Source of the DNA: an uncultured Marinoscillum sp.
Lineage (GTDB): Bacteria > Bacteroidota > Bacteroidia > Cytophagales > MED-G16
Assembly (NCBI GenBank): GCA_902626505.1
Contig: CACOFQ010000003.1
Span: 1 to 64,000, forward strand
Direction: 5' to 3'
Length of the DNA: 64,000 nt
Positions 49,270 to 59,000 of the stretch are shown piece by piece. The translations under genes were made by a program, and so were the position numbers. The stretch's first letter is position 1, and each line of letters begins with the position of its first letter. The notes under the pieces are model-generated. The model saw only the letters and a program-made list of their open reading frames with translations, did not search any database and had not been told where the DNA came from.

Positions 49270-49551
49270 TTAATCAATTAGTGAAGCTACCCTTTTCTTG
49301 ATTTTATCTTTCTTTTCAATTTCTTTAATGTTTTTTTTACTTCTATAATACCAGAATCCAGCTCCAATTATTATTAAAACATAAGTAGATGTGAATAAAT
49401 ATATTATTCCTGAATTGATACTAGATGAAATTCCCGTACCTCCTGAATTTGCATCACTTTCAACAATACCTCTACACATAGAACATCCTTGAGAATATAA
49501 TTCAGTTACGGATATTAAAATAAAAATAATGGGTAATATCTTTTTTATCAT
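49270..49551 (-). CDS. Small secreted/membrane CxxC protein in cytochrome oxidase locus
   Basis: Signal peptide then QGCSMCRGIVESDANSGG; one TM. Confidence 0.6.
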   Translation of the reverse strand: MIKKILPIIFILISVTELYSQGCSMCRGIVESDANSGGTGISSSINSGIIYLFTSTYVLIIIGAGFWYYRSKKNIKEIEKKDKIKKRVASLID

Positions 49552-50069
49552 CGGACGTAAAAAGGACTAATCATGAAATAAACTATCACTCCAGAGACAG
49601 AAACATATAACCAAATTGGAAATGTATATTTTACTACTTTTTTGTGTTTTTCAATTTGTTTAGATAATGAATAATAGAAAGCAAATAAAACAAATGGTAC
49701 AACTACTATTGATAATAGTATATGAGAAATGAGAAAAAAGAAATAAATAAATCTCTGATCACCTTGATACGAAGTACTTTCTACTGAAGAATGATAAATA
49801 ATATAAGAAACTAAAAAAATTGCTCCTAAAACAAATGAGGCAGTATTTAAATTCTGATGAGCTCTGAGATTTTTTTTAAACTTAATCATGTAAAATGATA
49901 AGATCAAAAATACAGATGTTAATGAATTAATAATTGCATTGAAGTGTGGAAGTTTATATGTCCAGTCTCCAAATAATTCAATTTTACTTGGCATAAAAAG
50001 AAGCACAGCAACTGCCAAAGGAATAATAATGGAGACAATTGTAATAACCTTTACTAAATTATTATTCAT
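49548..50069 (-). CDS. DUF420 family membrane protein
   Basis: Multi-TM with HFNAIINSLTSVFLILSFYMIKFKKNLRAHQNLN; locus position. Confidence 0.75.
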   Translation of the reverse strand: MNNNLVKVITIVSIIIPLAVAVLLFMPSKIELFGDWTYKLPHFNAIINSLTSVFLILSFYMIKFKKNLRAHQNLNTASFVLGAIFLVSYIIYHSSVESTSYQGDQRFIYFFFLISHILLSIVVVPFVLFAFYYSLSKQIEKHKKVVKYTFPIWLYVSVSGVIVYFMISPFYVR

Positions 50070-50554
50070 TTCACTAATTTTAATATATCAATTTCAACAT
50101 CTAATCTCTCAATCTCTCTTCTATCTGCTGAATTAAAGTATCCTCTAACGTTATTATTATTATCCATCAATAAAATAAAGGATTTATCAAAAACAACATT
50201 TTCAATACAAGTAGTTAAATTTTTAATTAATAAACTATCAACCTTAATATTCAACCATTTTAAATAACGTGGTTGGTCAGATAAGGTTATAACTTTAATT
50301 TCATCACTGATATCTAATTTATTAATATAGTTATCAATTAAAAGATTATCATCACTAACTCTTACATCTAATATTTTAATATTATTTGAATTGATATTTG
50401 ACTCTGAAAATAAATTTTCAATTGAATTGGAACAAGAAGAATTATAAACAGAAAGTTCATATTCATTTTCTCCAAAAAATTTGAGAAATAAAAAAATAAT
50501 TACTGGGAAAAGAAGCGCAAATAAAAGGACAAAACCTTTTCTAAAAAGATTCAT
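50066..50554 (-). CDS. SCO-position thioredoxin-fold-like protein lacking the CxxxC copper motif
   Basis: N-terminal TM anchor; C-terminal VVFDKSFILLMDNNNNVRGYFNSADRREIERLDVEIDILK resembles SCO C-terminus; isolated Cys only. Confidence 0.5.
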   Translation of the reverse strand: MNLFRKGFVLLFALLFPVIIFLFLKFFGENEYELSVYNSSCSNSIENLFSESNINSNNIKILDVRVSDDNLLIDNYINKLDISDEIKVITLSDQPRYLKWLNIKVDSLLIKNLTTCIENVVFDKSFILLMDNNNNVRGYFNSADRREIERLDVEIDILKLVK

Positions 50555-50889
50555 TAGCCGTAAATAGCATGATAAATAGCATCAGCCTGAATAAATAATG
50601 CTCCAAGAAGCCAAACAACAAAAGCAGTTGGTATTAGAATAGTCCACATCAATGATTTTTGTTCATGACCTAAATGCATAAATTCCATTACTATATAACC
50701 TGCCTTAATGAATGTCATACCGATAAATAAAAATATTTTAAAACCTTTCCATGATTCAGGAAATTGTAATGCAACATAGAATTCAGCAGCGGTTACTAAT
50801 GCTAATATTCCAGCAACCCACCAAATCTTAAAAATTTTTTTCTTGTCAGCTGGTTCAGGTTTTATAGTTGAAATTTCTGGTTCTATCAT
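50554..50889 (-). CDS. Cytochrome c oxidase subunit IV-type protein
   Basis: FKIFLFIGMTFIKAGYIVMEFMHLGHE; 3 TM; cox operon. Confidence 0.82.
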   Translation of the reverse strand: MIEPEISTIKPEPADKKKIFKIWWVAGILALVTAAEFYVALQFPESWKGFKIFLFIGMTFIKAGYIVMEFMHLGHEQKSLMWTILIPTAFVVWLLGALFIQADAIYHAIYG

Positions 50890-50893
50890 AATA

Positions 50894-51640
50894 TTAAACT
50901 AAATAAAAAAATGTAAAAACAAAAACCCAAACTAAATCAACAAAATGCCAATAAAGACCAACTTTTTCTACCATCTCATAGTGACCTCTTCTTTCTAAAA
51001 TTCCAACAGTTGCCTGATAAAATATTAGAAAGTTAAGCGCAACACCACTAAAAACATGGAATCCATGAAATCCAGTAATAAAAAAGAAGAAAGCTGCAAA
51101 ATCTGGCGGTCCATATTGATTGAGCTGAAGGTTAGCTCCATAAATAATTGAACCATCTAGAAGTCTTGATCCTGCATCTGTTCCGTGTATAAAATGTGAC
51201 CATTCCCAAGCTTGACATCCCAAAAATACTAATCCTCCAAAGATAGTCCAAACCATCCATTTTTCTACTCCTTGACGATCCATTCTATGACCTGCTTCTA
51301 CTGCTAAAACCATGGTTACACTACTTAAAATTAGAATAAATGTCATTAGACCCACAAAAACTAGTGGAAGCTCTACACCATGAAAAAATGGGAATGCTTC
51401 AAAAACTTTCTCTGGGACAGGCCAATAAGTTTGAGAAAAAGAAAAGTCTGATAAAGTACCTTCATAACCTGGGTGCCTAAACCTTATAACTCCATATGCA
51501 ATTAAAAATGCAGAAAATGTAAATGCATCTGATATTAAAAAAAACCACATCATGAGCTTTCCGTAACTAGCCTTATAGGGCTCAGCTCCTCCTGCCCATA
51601 AATCTTTGTTAGATGTGTTTACTGATACCGAATTAGCCAT
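50894..51640 (-). CDS. ctaE: Cytochrome c oxidase subunit III
   Basis: FFFITGFHGFHVFSGVALNFLIF; YWHFVDLVWVFVFTFFYL. Confidence 0.92.
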   Translation of the reverse strand: MANSVSVNTSNKDLWAGGAEPYKASYGKLMMWFFLISDAFTFSAFLIAYGVIRFRHPGYEGTLSDFSFSQTYWPVPEKVFEAFPFFHGVELPLVFVGLMTFILILSSVTMVLAVEAGHRMDRQGVEKWMVWTIFGGLVFLGCQAWEWSHFIHGTDAGSRLLDGSIIYGANLQLNQYGPPDFAAFFFFITGFHGFHVFSGVALNFLIFYQATVGILERRGHYEMVEKVGLYWHFVDLVWVFVFTFFYLV

Positions 51641-51642
51641 TT

Positions 51643-52212
51643 TTATATGTTATAAAAATACAAAGTAATAAATAAATAAACCCATAATCCAGCAAGAAAA
51701 TGCCAATAAGTAGTAGACATTTCAACAAAAAACATATTTTTAGAATGTACATCTAATTTGACTGATTTACTATAAACATATAAAATAAAGAATAAACCAG
51801 AAATTAAATGAAATGCATGTACTCCACTTAGTATATATATAAATGAACCATCAGGGTGACCAACAAAATAAACTCCCCCACCAACTAATTGCACCCAACC
51901 TAAATATTGTGTCACTAAAAACAAAATACCAGTAACTAAACTAAGAAGAAGGTATAATTTAAGACTTTTAAAATTATCTTTCTTTGAAGCAAAATAAGAT
52001 AACTGTTTAAAAATACTACTTAGCAAGACTAAAGCAGTTGAATAATAAAACATAGACGGAAGATCAACATTAAATCCACCGGGTTCACCTTTTTTAACAA
52101 TATATGCGCTAATTAATGAAACAAATATCATTGAAATAGATATCATAAAAATCCAAACCATAAAGATTCTAGGATTCATTCTCAATATTTTAGAAGTTTG
52201 TGTAGTACTCAT
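51643..52212 (-). CDS. Cytochrome c oxidase subunit III-like protein (second copy)
   Basis: GSFIYILSGVHAFHLISGLFFILYVY; TYWHFLAGLWVYLFITLYF. Confidence 0.85.
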   Translation of the reverse strand: MSTTQTSKILRMNPRIFMVWIFMISISMIFVSLISAYIVKKGEPGGFNVDLPSMFYYSTALVLLSSIFKQLSYFASKKDNFKSLKLYLLLSLVTGILFLVTQYLGWVQLVGGGVYFVGHPDGSFIYILSGVHAFHLISGLFFILYVYSKSVKLDVHSKNMFFVEMSTTYWHFLAGLWVYLFITLYFYNI

Positions 52213-52216
52213 AAAT

Positions 52217-53113
52217 TTAAATTTTATCTAAAATGAAACTAATTTGAACAATTGGTAAATAAATAAAAGAACCAAACATTATCTTTAATGCAGAGGATCT
52301 TGAATAATCTTTAAATAACTTAAAAGTTTGTGCAAGGAATAGAATAGCACAAAAAACAGCTATTGCTCCTGATATAATTCCAGTTATACCAAAAATAGTA
52401 GGTAATAAGCCTAATGGTATTAAAAAGAGTGTGTATGTCATTATATTAAGAGCTGTATTAAAATTTTTTTCTCCTTTACTTGGTAATAATTTAAAACCAA
52501 CCTTTTTGTAATCATCATGATAAATCCATGCAATAGCCCAAAAATGAGGAAATTGCCATATAAATTGAATACTAAAAATAATTATAGCTTCTATAGTAAT
52601 TTCACTAGAAAAAGCCACCCAACCAATTAGAGGCGGTAAAGCACCTGGAATTGCTCCGATAAAAACTGCAATTGGCCCGACCCTCTTTAGTGGTGTATAA
52701 ATAAATGTATATAGGATTAAGGATATTAAACTTAAAATACCAGCAATCAAATTAAAATATGATATCATAATAAATAAACCGATTATCATAAAGATTATAG
52801 AGACTATTAAAGAATCTCGATTAGATATTCTATTTGTTGGAAGAGGTCTATTTTTTGTTCTATCCATTTTTCTATCTAAATCCTTTTCAAGAATTTGATT
52901 ATTAATCACTGATGCTGCAGTTACCAAGTAACCTGACAATCCTAATATTAATAAGTCAAAAAAAATGATATTATCAGAGGCAAGAATAAACCCAAATATT
53001 GCTGAAAATGAAACTAGCAAAGAAAGTCTAAACTTTGTTAATTCAAATATAACTTTAAATAAACCCATAATTTTTTCAATCGCAAATATAGTTTTAGAGG
53101 TAGTAAGTATCAT
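52217..53113 (-). CDS. ctaB: Protoheme IX farnesyltransferase (heme O synthase); true start may be the ATG at 53068
   Basis: NNQILEKDLDRKMDRTKNRPLPTNRIS; PHFWAIAWIYHDDYKKVGFKLLP. Confidence 0.92.
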   Translation of the reverse strand: MILTTSKTIFAIEKIMGLFKVIFELTKFRLSLLVSFSAIFGFILASDNIIFFDLLILGLSGYLVTAASVINNQILEKDLDRKMDRTKNRPLPTNRISNRDSLIVSIIFMIIGLFIMISYFNLIAGILSLISLILYTFIYTPLKRVGPIAVFIGAIPGALPPLIGWVAFSSEITIEAIIIFSIQFIWQFPHFWAIAWIYHDDYKKVGFKLLPSKGEKNFNTALNIMTYTLFLIPLGLLPTIFGITGIISGAIAVFCAILFLAQTFKLFKDYSRSSALKIMFGSFIYLPIVQISFILDKI

Positions 53114-54159
53114 AACAAATTTACTTTTTTAATGTTAGAATTCTTTAGATATATGTAAAACTGTAAACCAACTATCATAAATGCTAAAAGTAAATGAATA
53201 GGCTGTAAAACTCTTGGAACTTCAAAATATGCCATACCAGCTCCAACTAAAATTTCAGATATTATTAAAACAAGCATAAAAATTGTAATTGTTTTAAATT
53301 CTTTTGAATGTTTTGATCTAATAAAAACTAAATATGTTATATAAAATTGAAGTAATAATATAACTAATGAGAATGATCTATGTATAATAAAGTCACTTCC
53401 TAAATTTTCAATTAATTGAGACCTATTCTCAAAACCAAAAATCTTTAAAAACGTGTCAACACTTTCCCTTACTTCTGTACCTAAGATCATTTGAATTAAA
53501 AATAGAAATAAACTCAATATAATTGCGTACGAAAGCATTGAAGATCTCACAACTTTTGAGTTATTATTAGATGATAAATAATAACATAATATAACATTCC
53601 ATATAATCACTAAAGCAACAATAACATGAAATGTTATGAGTCCTGGAAGTAAATTAGTTGAAACAACTATCGACCCAACCCAGGCTTGAAAAAATACTAA
53701 TATTAAAGATAGAAATGATAGCACAAATAATCTTGAATTGAATGGCTTAATATTAATAGATGATATAAAAATAAAAATTAAGGAAAAACCAACTACAGCA
53801 CCAATAAGTCTATTTATATATTCAGTCCATGTCTTAAATACATTAAATTCTTCAGCTTCTTTTATACTTGGGTCGTTAATTATTTTATCAGCTGTTTCGT
53901 TTAAACCTATAGCATTTAAAACTTTGGAAAGTCTTCTATTTTTTTCAATTCTGCCTTCTACAAAGGTCTCTTTATAATTCTCTGGTAATTGAGAAACGGA
54001 GGTTGGTGGTATATACATACCAAAACACTTTGGCCAATCTGGGCAACCCATTCCCGATCCTGTACATCTTACTATTCCCCCTGCAAGTATTAGGAGGTAA
54101 AGAAGTACTAAACTTATTTTTGTTAGGCTTTTATAACTAGATCCTAAAAAACTGAACAT
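53110..54159 (-). CDS. ctaA: Heme A synthase (COX15/CtaA)
   Basis: GGIVRCTGSGMGCPDWPKCFG; NRLIGAVVGFSLI; EILVGAGMAYFEVPRVLQPIHLLLA. Confidence 0.92.
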   Translation of the reverse strand: MFSFLGSSYKSLTKISLVLLYLLILAGGIVRCTGSGMGCPDWPKCFGMYIPPTSVSQLPENYKETFVEGRIEKNRRLSKVLNAIGLNETADKIINDPSIKEAEEFNVFKTWTEYINRLIGAVVGFSLIFIFISSINIKPFNSRLFVLSFLSLILVFFQAWVGSIVVSTNLLPGLITFHVIVALVIIWNVILCYYLSSNNNSKVVRSSMLSYAIILSLFLFLIQMILGTEVRESVDTFLKIFGFENRSQLIENLGSDFIIHRSFSLVILLLQFYITYLVFIRSKHSKEFKTITIFMLVLIISEILVGAGMAYFEVPRVLQPIHLLLAFMIVGLQFYIYLKNSNIKKVNLL

Positions 54160-54164
54160 TGTAT

Positions 54165-55997
54165 TTACCTGTGTTCATCTTCAGGCATATTAGATTCTTT
54201 CGTAGAGGAAAGAGGAATATGCTGAGGAATAAAATCATCCTTAGCTCCAGGCTTACTGTAATCATATGGCCATCTAGTTACTGTAGGTATTTTTCCTGGC
54301 CAATTACCATGACCTGGTTCAACAGGAGTTGTCCACTCTATTGTATTTGATTTCCATGGATTAGCAGATGCTTTTCTACCTCTATACATAGAATAGAAGA
54401 AATTAAATAAAAAGATAAATTGAGCTATAAAGGTTAAAATTGCAGCAAAACTTACAAAAGTATTTAAATCAATAAATGATTCAATTCTTCCTGTTTCAAA
54501 ATTAGTAAATGAATAATATCTTCTAGGAAATCCAGCTATTCCAATATAGTGTAATGGAAAGAAAACAAGATAAGCACCAATAAAGGTAACCCAAAAATGG
54601 ACATAGCCTAAAGTACTATTCATCATTCTTCCAAACATTTTAGGGAACCAGTGATATACACCAGCAAATAGTCCAAAGAATGAAGCACTACCCATAACAA
54701 TATGAAAATGAGCAACAACGAAATATGTATCATGTAAATTAATATCAACAACAGAGTTACCTAAAAATAATCCAGTTAATCCCCCAGAAATGAAGAATGA
54801 AACTAAACCAATTGAAAATAACATGGCAGGGGTAAAAATTATATTTCCTCTCCAAAGTGTTGCTATGTAATTAAATGCCTTAATAGCAGATGGTACTGCA
54901 ATAATAAGTGTCAATATTGTAAATACTGACCCTAGAAATGGATTCATTCCAGAAATAAACATATGGTGTGCCCAAACTACAAAAGATAATGCTCCAATAC
55001 CAAATATAGAATATACCATAGCTCTGTATCCAAAAATTGGTTTTCTTGAACAAGTAGCAATAATTTCAGAAGTTATACCAAGAGAAGGTAAAATAACAAT
55101 GTATACTTCTGGATGACCAAGGAACCAAAACAGGTGTTGAAATAAAATTGCACTACCTCCTTGATTTGACAAAGCTTCACCAGCAATATAAATATCTGAC
55201 AAATAGAAACTTGTTCCAAATGAACGATCCATAATTAGTAGTAATGCTGCAGATAAGAGTACTGGAAAGGACAAAACACCTAAAATAGCCGTTACAAAAA
55301 ATGCCCAAATAGTAAGAGGCATCCTAAAGAAAGTCATTCCTTCAGTTCTTAAATTGATAACTGTAGTTATATAGTTTAGTGCACCAAGTAATGCAGATAC
55401 TATAAAAAGAGACATTGAAAACAGCCACAGAGTCATACCCATACCTGATCCAGATACTGCCTGAGGTAAAGCACTTAGAGGAGGATAAATAGTCCAACCA
55501 CCACTTGCGGGGCCTCCCTCAACAAATATAGAAATAAACATTACAATGCTTGAGAGGAAAAAGAACCAATATGATAACATATTTAAGAAACCACTAGCCA
55601 TATCTCTAGCACCAATTTGGAGTGGTATGAGAAAGTTACTAAATGTACCACTTAAACCAGCTGTTAACACAAAAAATACCATTATAGTACCATGCATAGT
55701 AATTAGAGCCAAATAAACTTCTGGATCAATTTTACCTTGGGGAGTCAACCAATTACCTATAATTGGACTTAATGCAGTAAGATCCATATCAGGAAATCCT
55801 AACTGAATTCTAAATAGAGATGACAAAGCACCTCCAACTATAGCCCAAAAGATACCAGTTATAAGAAACTGTTTAGCAATCATCTTATGGTCTTCACTAA
55901 ATATGTATTTAGTGATAAAACTTTCCTCATGGTGTTCATGATGATGTTCTTCAACTTTAGTTTTTGACTTACTTGTTATTGTTTTTGTAACTCCCAT
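54165..55997 (-). CDS. ctaD: Cytochrome c oxidase subunit I
   Basis: HLFWFLGHPEVYIVILPSLGITSEI; VWAHHMFISGMNPFLG; HDTYFVVAHFHIVMG. Confidence 0.97.
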   Translation of the reverse strand: MGVTKTITSKSKTKVEEHHHEHHEESFITKYIFSEDHKMIAKQFLITGIFWAIVGGALSSLFRIQLGFPDMDLTALSPIIGNWLTPQGKIDPEVYLALITMHGTIMVFFVLTAGLSGTFSNFLIPLQIGARDMASGFLNMLSYWFFFLSSIVMFISIFVEGGPASGGWTIYPPLSALPQAVSGSGMGMTLWLFSMSLFIVSALLGALNYITTVINLRTEGMTFFRMPLTIWAFFVTAILGVLSFPVLLSAALLLIMDRSFGTSFYLSDIYIAGEALSNQGGSAILFQHLFWFLGHPEVYIVILPSLGITSEIIATCSRKPIFGYRAMVYSIFGIGALSFVVWAHHMFISGMNPFLGSVFTILTLIIAVPSAIKAFNYIATLWRGNIIFTPAMLFSIGLVSFFISGGLTGLFLGNSVVDINLHDTYFVVAHFHIVMGSASFFGLFAGVYHWFPKMFGRMMNSTLGYVHFWVTFIGAYLVFFPLHYIGIAGFPRRYYSFTNFETGRIESFIDLNTFVSFAAILTFIAQFIFLFNFFYSMYRGRKASANPWKSNTIEWTTPVEPGHGNWPGKIPTVTRWPYDYSKPGAKDDFIPQHIPLSSTKESNMPEDEHR

Positions 55998-55999
55998 AT

Positions 56000-57025
56000 T
56001 TAATTGTTTAGTACGGCTACATCCGTAGAATTGTTTTTAACAAAATTTGAATAATAATCAGGATTTTTCTCTATCCAAGATTTCTGAGAATTCTTCCATT
56101 TAATATATTCCCATTCTTCAACTACTACAACAGTATGCTTCATGGAAAAATGTGCTCTACCACAAATTTTATTACATACTATTTCATAATTAAAATTTTC
56201 ATTTCCGGTTTCAGCTCTCATCTCCTCAGTTGTTTTGGAAGGAACGAACCACATCTGGGTGGGCATACCTGGAACAGCATTCATTTGAGATCTCATATAA
56301 GGTAAATAAACACTGTGAATAACATCTCGTGCTCTAATCTTGAAAACAACAGGTTTACCTTTTGGAATATAAATTTCTCTTGGCATAAAATCATCAAGTG
56401 AAGATGAGTCTGAAAAATCTATACCAACAATATTATCAACGTCAATTAATTTGTAATTTGAGTTACCTAATTCATTATCTGGTCCTGGGTATCTAGATGC
56501 CCACGCGAACTGATATCCAACAACTTCAATTACTTCTGCATCTTTAGGAGGAGGACCCATAATTTTATTCCATTTGACTAAACCCCAACCTATAAGCCCA
56601 ACTAATACTATAGCAGGTATTACAGTCCAAATAATTTCTAGCTTATGGTTTTCGGGATAGAAATATGCTTTTCTAGATTTGTTAAACCTGTATTTATATC
56701 CGAAGTAAAACATTACAATCTGTGTCAATATAAATACGGTAAAGGTAATGGCAGTAGTAACCCAAAAAAGAACCTCAATTTCAGGTGCATGTTCTGATGC
56801 CATTGGAAGAAAATAATTATCAAACTGATCATAGGAATACCATATAATTCCAACAAAAGATATAACTAAGAAAATAACACCTGATAGAGCATTAAAATTA
56901 TTATTTCCATCTTCAAAGGAATCTGAAATTCTCTTTTTAGCAACACTCAATATTTCTGCAGATCTAAAGAATAGAAATATTGCAGTGAGAGATAAAATTA
57001 AAATCAGTCCTATTACTAAATTCAT
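56000..57025 (-). CDS. ctaC: Cytochrome c oxidase subunit II (CuA)
   Basis: CuA ligands EIVCNKICGRAHFSMKHTV; VIHSVYLPYMRSQMNAVPGMPTQMWF. Confidence 0.95.
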   Translation of the reverse strand: MNLVIGLILILSLTAIFLFFRSAEILSVAKKRISDSFEDGNNNFNALSGVIFLVISFVGIIWYSYDQFDNYFLPMASEHAPEIEVLFWVTTAITFTVFILTQIVMFYFGYKYRFNKSRKAYFYPENHKLEIIWTVIPAIVLVGLIGWGLVKWNKIMGPPPKDAEVIEVVGYQFAWASRYPGPDNELGNSNYKLIDVDNIVGIDFSDSSSLDDFMPREIYIPKGKPVVFKIRARDVIHSVYLPYMRSQMNAVPGMPTQMWFVPSKTTEEMRAETGNENFNYEIVCNKICGRAHFSMKHTVVVVEEWEYIKWKNSQKSWIEKNPDYYSNFVKNNSTDVAVLNN

Positions 57026-57029
57026 AAAG

Positions 57030-57085
57030 CAAATTTATATACCAGGTTGTAAATTTCCATCTATCAATTGATGAATTTTACAACC
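57030..57085 (-). promoter_or_regulatory. Intercistronic hairpin (57045-57085) plus -7 box TAAATTTG (57030-57037) just upstream of coxB/ctaC
   Basis: Minus strand GGTTGTAAAATTCATC-aattgata-GATGGAAATTTACAACC, then TAAATTTG, 4 nt, ATG. Confidence 0.5.
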
Positions 57086-57124
57086 AAAAAATCTTTTGTT
57101 TAATTAAAAATTTCAAAATAAAAA

Positions 57125-58393
57125 TTAAATATCGTGATGTAAACTTTCATCTAACATCGGATGATTTTTGGCAACCAAAGGAAGTTTGGTGAGACCTTTT
57201 AAAATAACAAATAAAAATGCAGATAAAAAAACTAAAAGTAATCCTATTTCTAAAAAACCAAATCCACCATTTGATTTTAATATACCAGGTGTTATCATTA
57301 GATAAAAATCAATAAAATGTCCAAATAAAACTACAGGACATGCAATCTTTAAGAATCTAGTAAATCTTTTACTAGCCCTAGTCATTAAAAACAAAAATGG
57401 AAAAAAGAAATTCAAAATAAGATTAACGATAAAGAAAGGGAAATAAATATCACTATCGAGTCTCTCAACAAAATAAATTGTTTCTTCTGGAATATTTGCA
57501 TAATAGATCAAAAGGAATTGTGAGAACCATATATAAGTCCAAAAAACACTAAATGCGAAAACATATTTTCCTAGATCATGAAGAACACTGTGGTTCACAA
57601 AAGTTAGGTATCCATTATCTCGTAATATAATAATGATATAAGTAATTAATGCTAAAGCAGAAACCCACCAACTAGCAAACACATACCACCCAAACATTGT
57701 ACTAAACCAGTGTGTATCTATTGAGAGCACCCAATCCCAAGCCGCAACTGATTGAGTAAAAGCATAGAAAACAACAAATACAGTTGAAATAGTAAAAAGT
57801 TTCTGCCACGATTCTGTACCTCCTAATTTATCTTCTCGAGCAACATGTTTTAGTATTAAGGCATAGAACAGATACCACATTCCGAGAAAGAAAACCATCC
57901 TCCCCAAGAAAAAAGGAAGGTTTAAATACGCTTTTTTACCATCAATTACATAGTCATATCTAGGATCTAATTTATCATATAGATATTCATGGGTCCAATG
58001 AAATACATCATGATTAGTAATTGCAAAAACTATTAACATTAAAATACTACCAGGTAACAACCACCTCCCAATTGCTAGGGGTACCCTTAAAATTCCTGCA
58101 GACCATCCTGATTGAGAAACATATTGAATAGCAACAAAGAATATAGCTGAAATTGAAATACCAAGGAAGTAGACTACATTTATCCATAGATTAGAGTATA
58201 ATCTATGGTACCAATGATATCCTGAATGACCATCACCAGAATTATAGGTCCCTACAGCTTGGGAAACTTCTTCATGACTATGACCGGAGTTTATGATCTG
58301 ATATAGTCCAATAAGCGAAAGGATTACTCCTCCAACAAACAAGTAAAGTATGTTCTTTTTTAGGTTACTATTAAAATCAAAAATTTCTTTCAT
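57125..58393 (-). CDS. actF: Alternative Complex III subunit ActF (quinol:cytochrome c oxidoreductase quinone-binding subunit 2)
   Basis: ~10 TM; WINVVYFLGISISAIFFVAIQYVSQSGWSAGILRVP; directly downstream of actE. Confidence 0.88.
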   Translation of the reverse strand: MKEIFDFNSNLKKNILYLFVGGVILSLIGLYQIINSGHSHEEVSQAVGTYNSGDGHSGYHWYHRLYSNLWINVVYFLGISISAIFFVAIQYVSQSGWSAGILRVPLAIGRWLLPGSILMLIVFAITNHDVFHWTHEYLYDKLDPRYDYVIDGKKAYLNLPFFLGRMVFFLGMWYLFYALILKHVAREDKLGGTESWQKLFTISTVFVVFYAFTQSVAAWDWVLSIDTHWFSTMFGWYVFASWWVSALALITYIIIILRDNGYLTFVNHSVLHDLGKYVFAFSVFWTYIWFSQFLLIYYANIPEETIYFVERLDSDIYFPFFIVNLILNFFFPFLFLMTRASKRFTRFLKIACPVVLFGHFIDFYLMITPGILKSNGGFGFLEIGLLLVFLSAFLFVILKGLTKLPLVAKNHPMLDESLHHDI

Positions 58394-58394
58394 A

Positions 58395-59000
58395 CTATTG
58401 TTTTTGAAGTGTTTGAACGTACTTTACAATTTTCCATCTATCTTCAATTGAAATCTGTGATCCATGCCCCCACATTCTGCCCTTACCGTGGGTAATTACA
58501 TGAAAGACATGGCCTTCAGATTTATCTTTTACTGACCTCGAGTTATATGCTGTTACACCTTTATATACTTGTCCTACTAATCCATCTCCCATTCCTTTTT
58601 CACCATGACAATGAATACAATATCTTTCATAAAGAACTTTAGCTTCTTTCAAAACTTCATCTGATGATTCAATTGGATTTTTTACTTTAGCAGCTAATTC
58701 AATACTATCTTTAGGTATTCTATAAGGTAGATAAGAACCTCTCCTAACAGTATTCTCAACTGGTTCCCTCATGGTCATACCATATGGATTGTATGGGTTA
58801 GAGTTATAGAACTCACCATGACCATCATCAGGATTAGAATCTAACCAACTTCCAATTTCTTCATCTTTTACTTGAGATAAAGGCTCATAAGGTACCGAAT
58901 GATACATATTAGGAGCATATTCAACACCAGGATCGTCCTTCCTTGCTGAGCAAGAAGAGATAAGTATTATCACTAAAATAAATTTTATAATATGTTTCAT
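58395..59000 (-). CDS. actE: ActE monoheme cytochrome c lipoprotein
   Basis: Lipobox LISSCSA; CxxCH in ERYCIHCHGEKGMGDG; GRMWGHGSQI. Confidence 0.9.
   Translation of the reverse strand: MKHIIKFILVIILISSCSARKDDPGVEYAPNMYHSVPYEPLSQVKDEEIGSWLDSNPDDGHGEFYNSNPYNPYGMTMREPVENTVRRGSYLPYRIPKDSIELAAKVKNPIESSDEVLKEAKVLYERYCIHCHGEKGMGDGLVGQVYKGVTAYNSRSVKDKSEGHVFHVITHGKGRMWGHGSQISIEDRWKIVKYVQTLQKQ

Noticed and set aside
50894-52212. Duplicate cytochrome oxidase subunit III genes as a recent duplication
   Set aside because: Two diverged subunit III-type proteins are usual in this Bacteroidota operon type.
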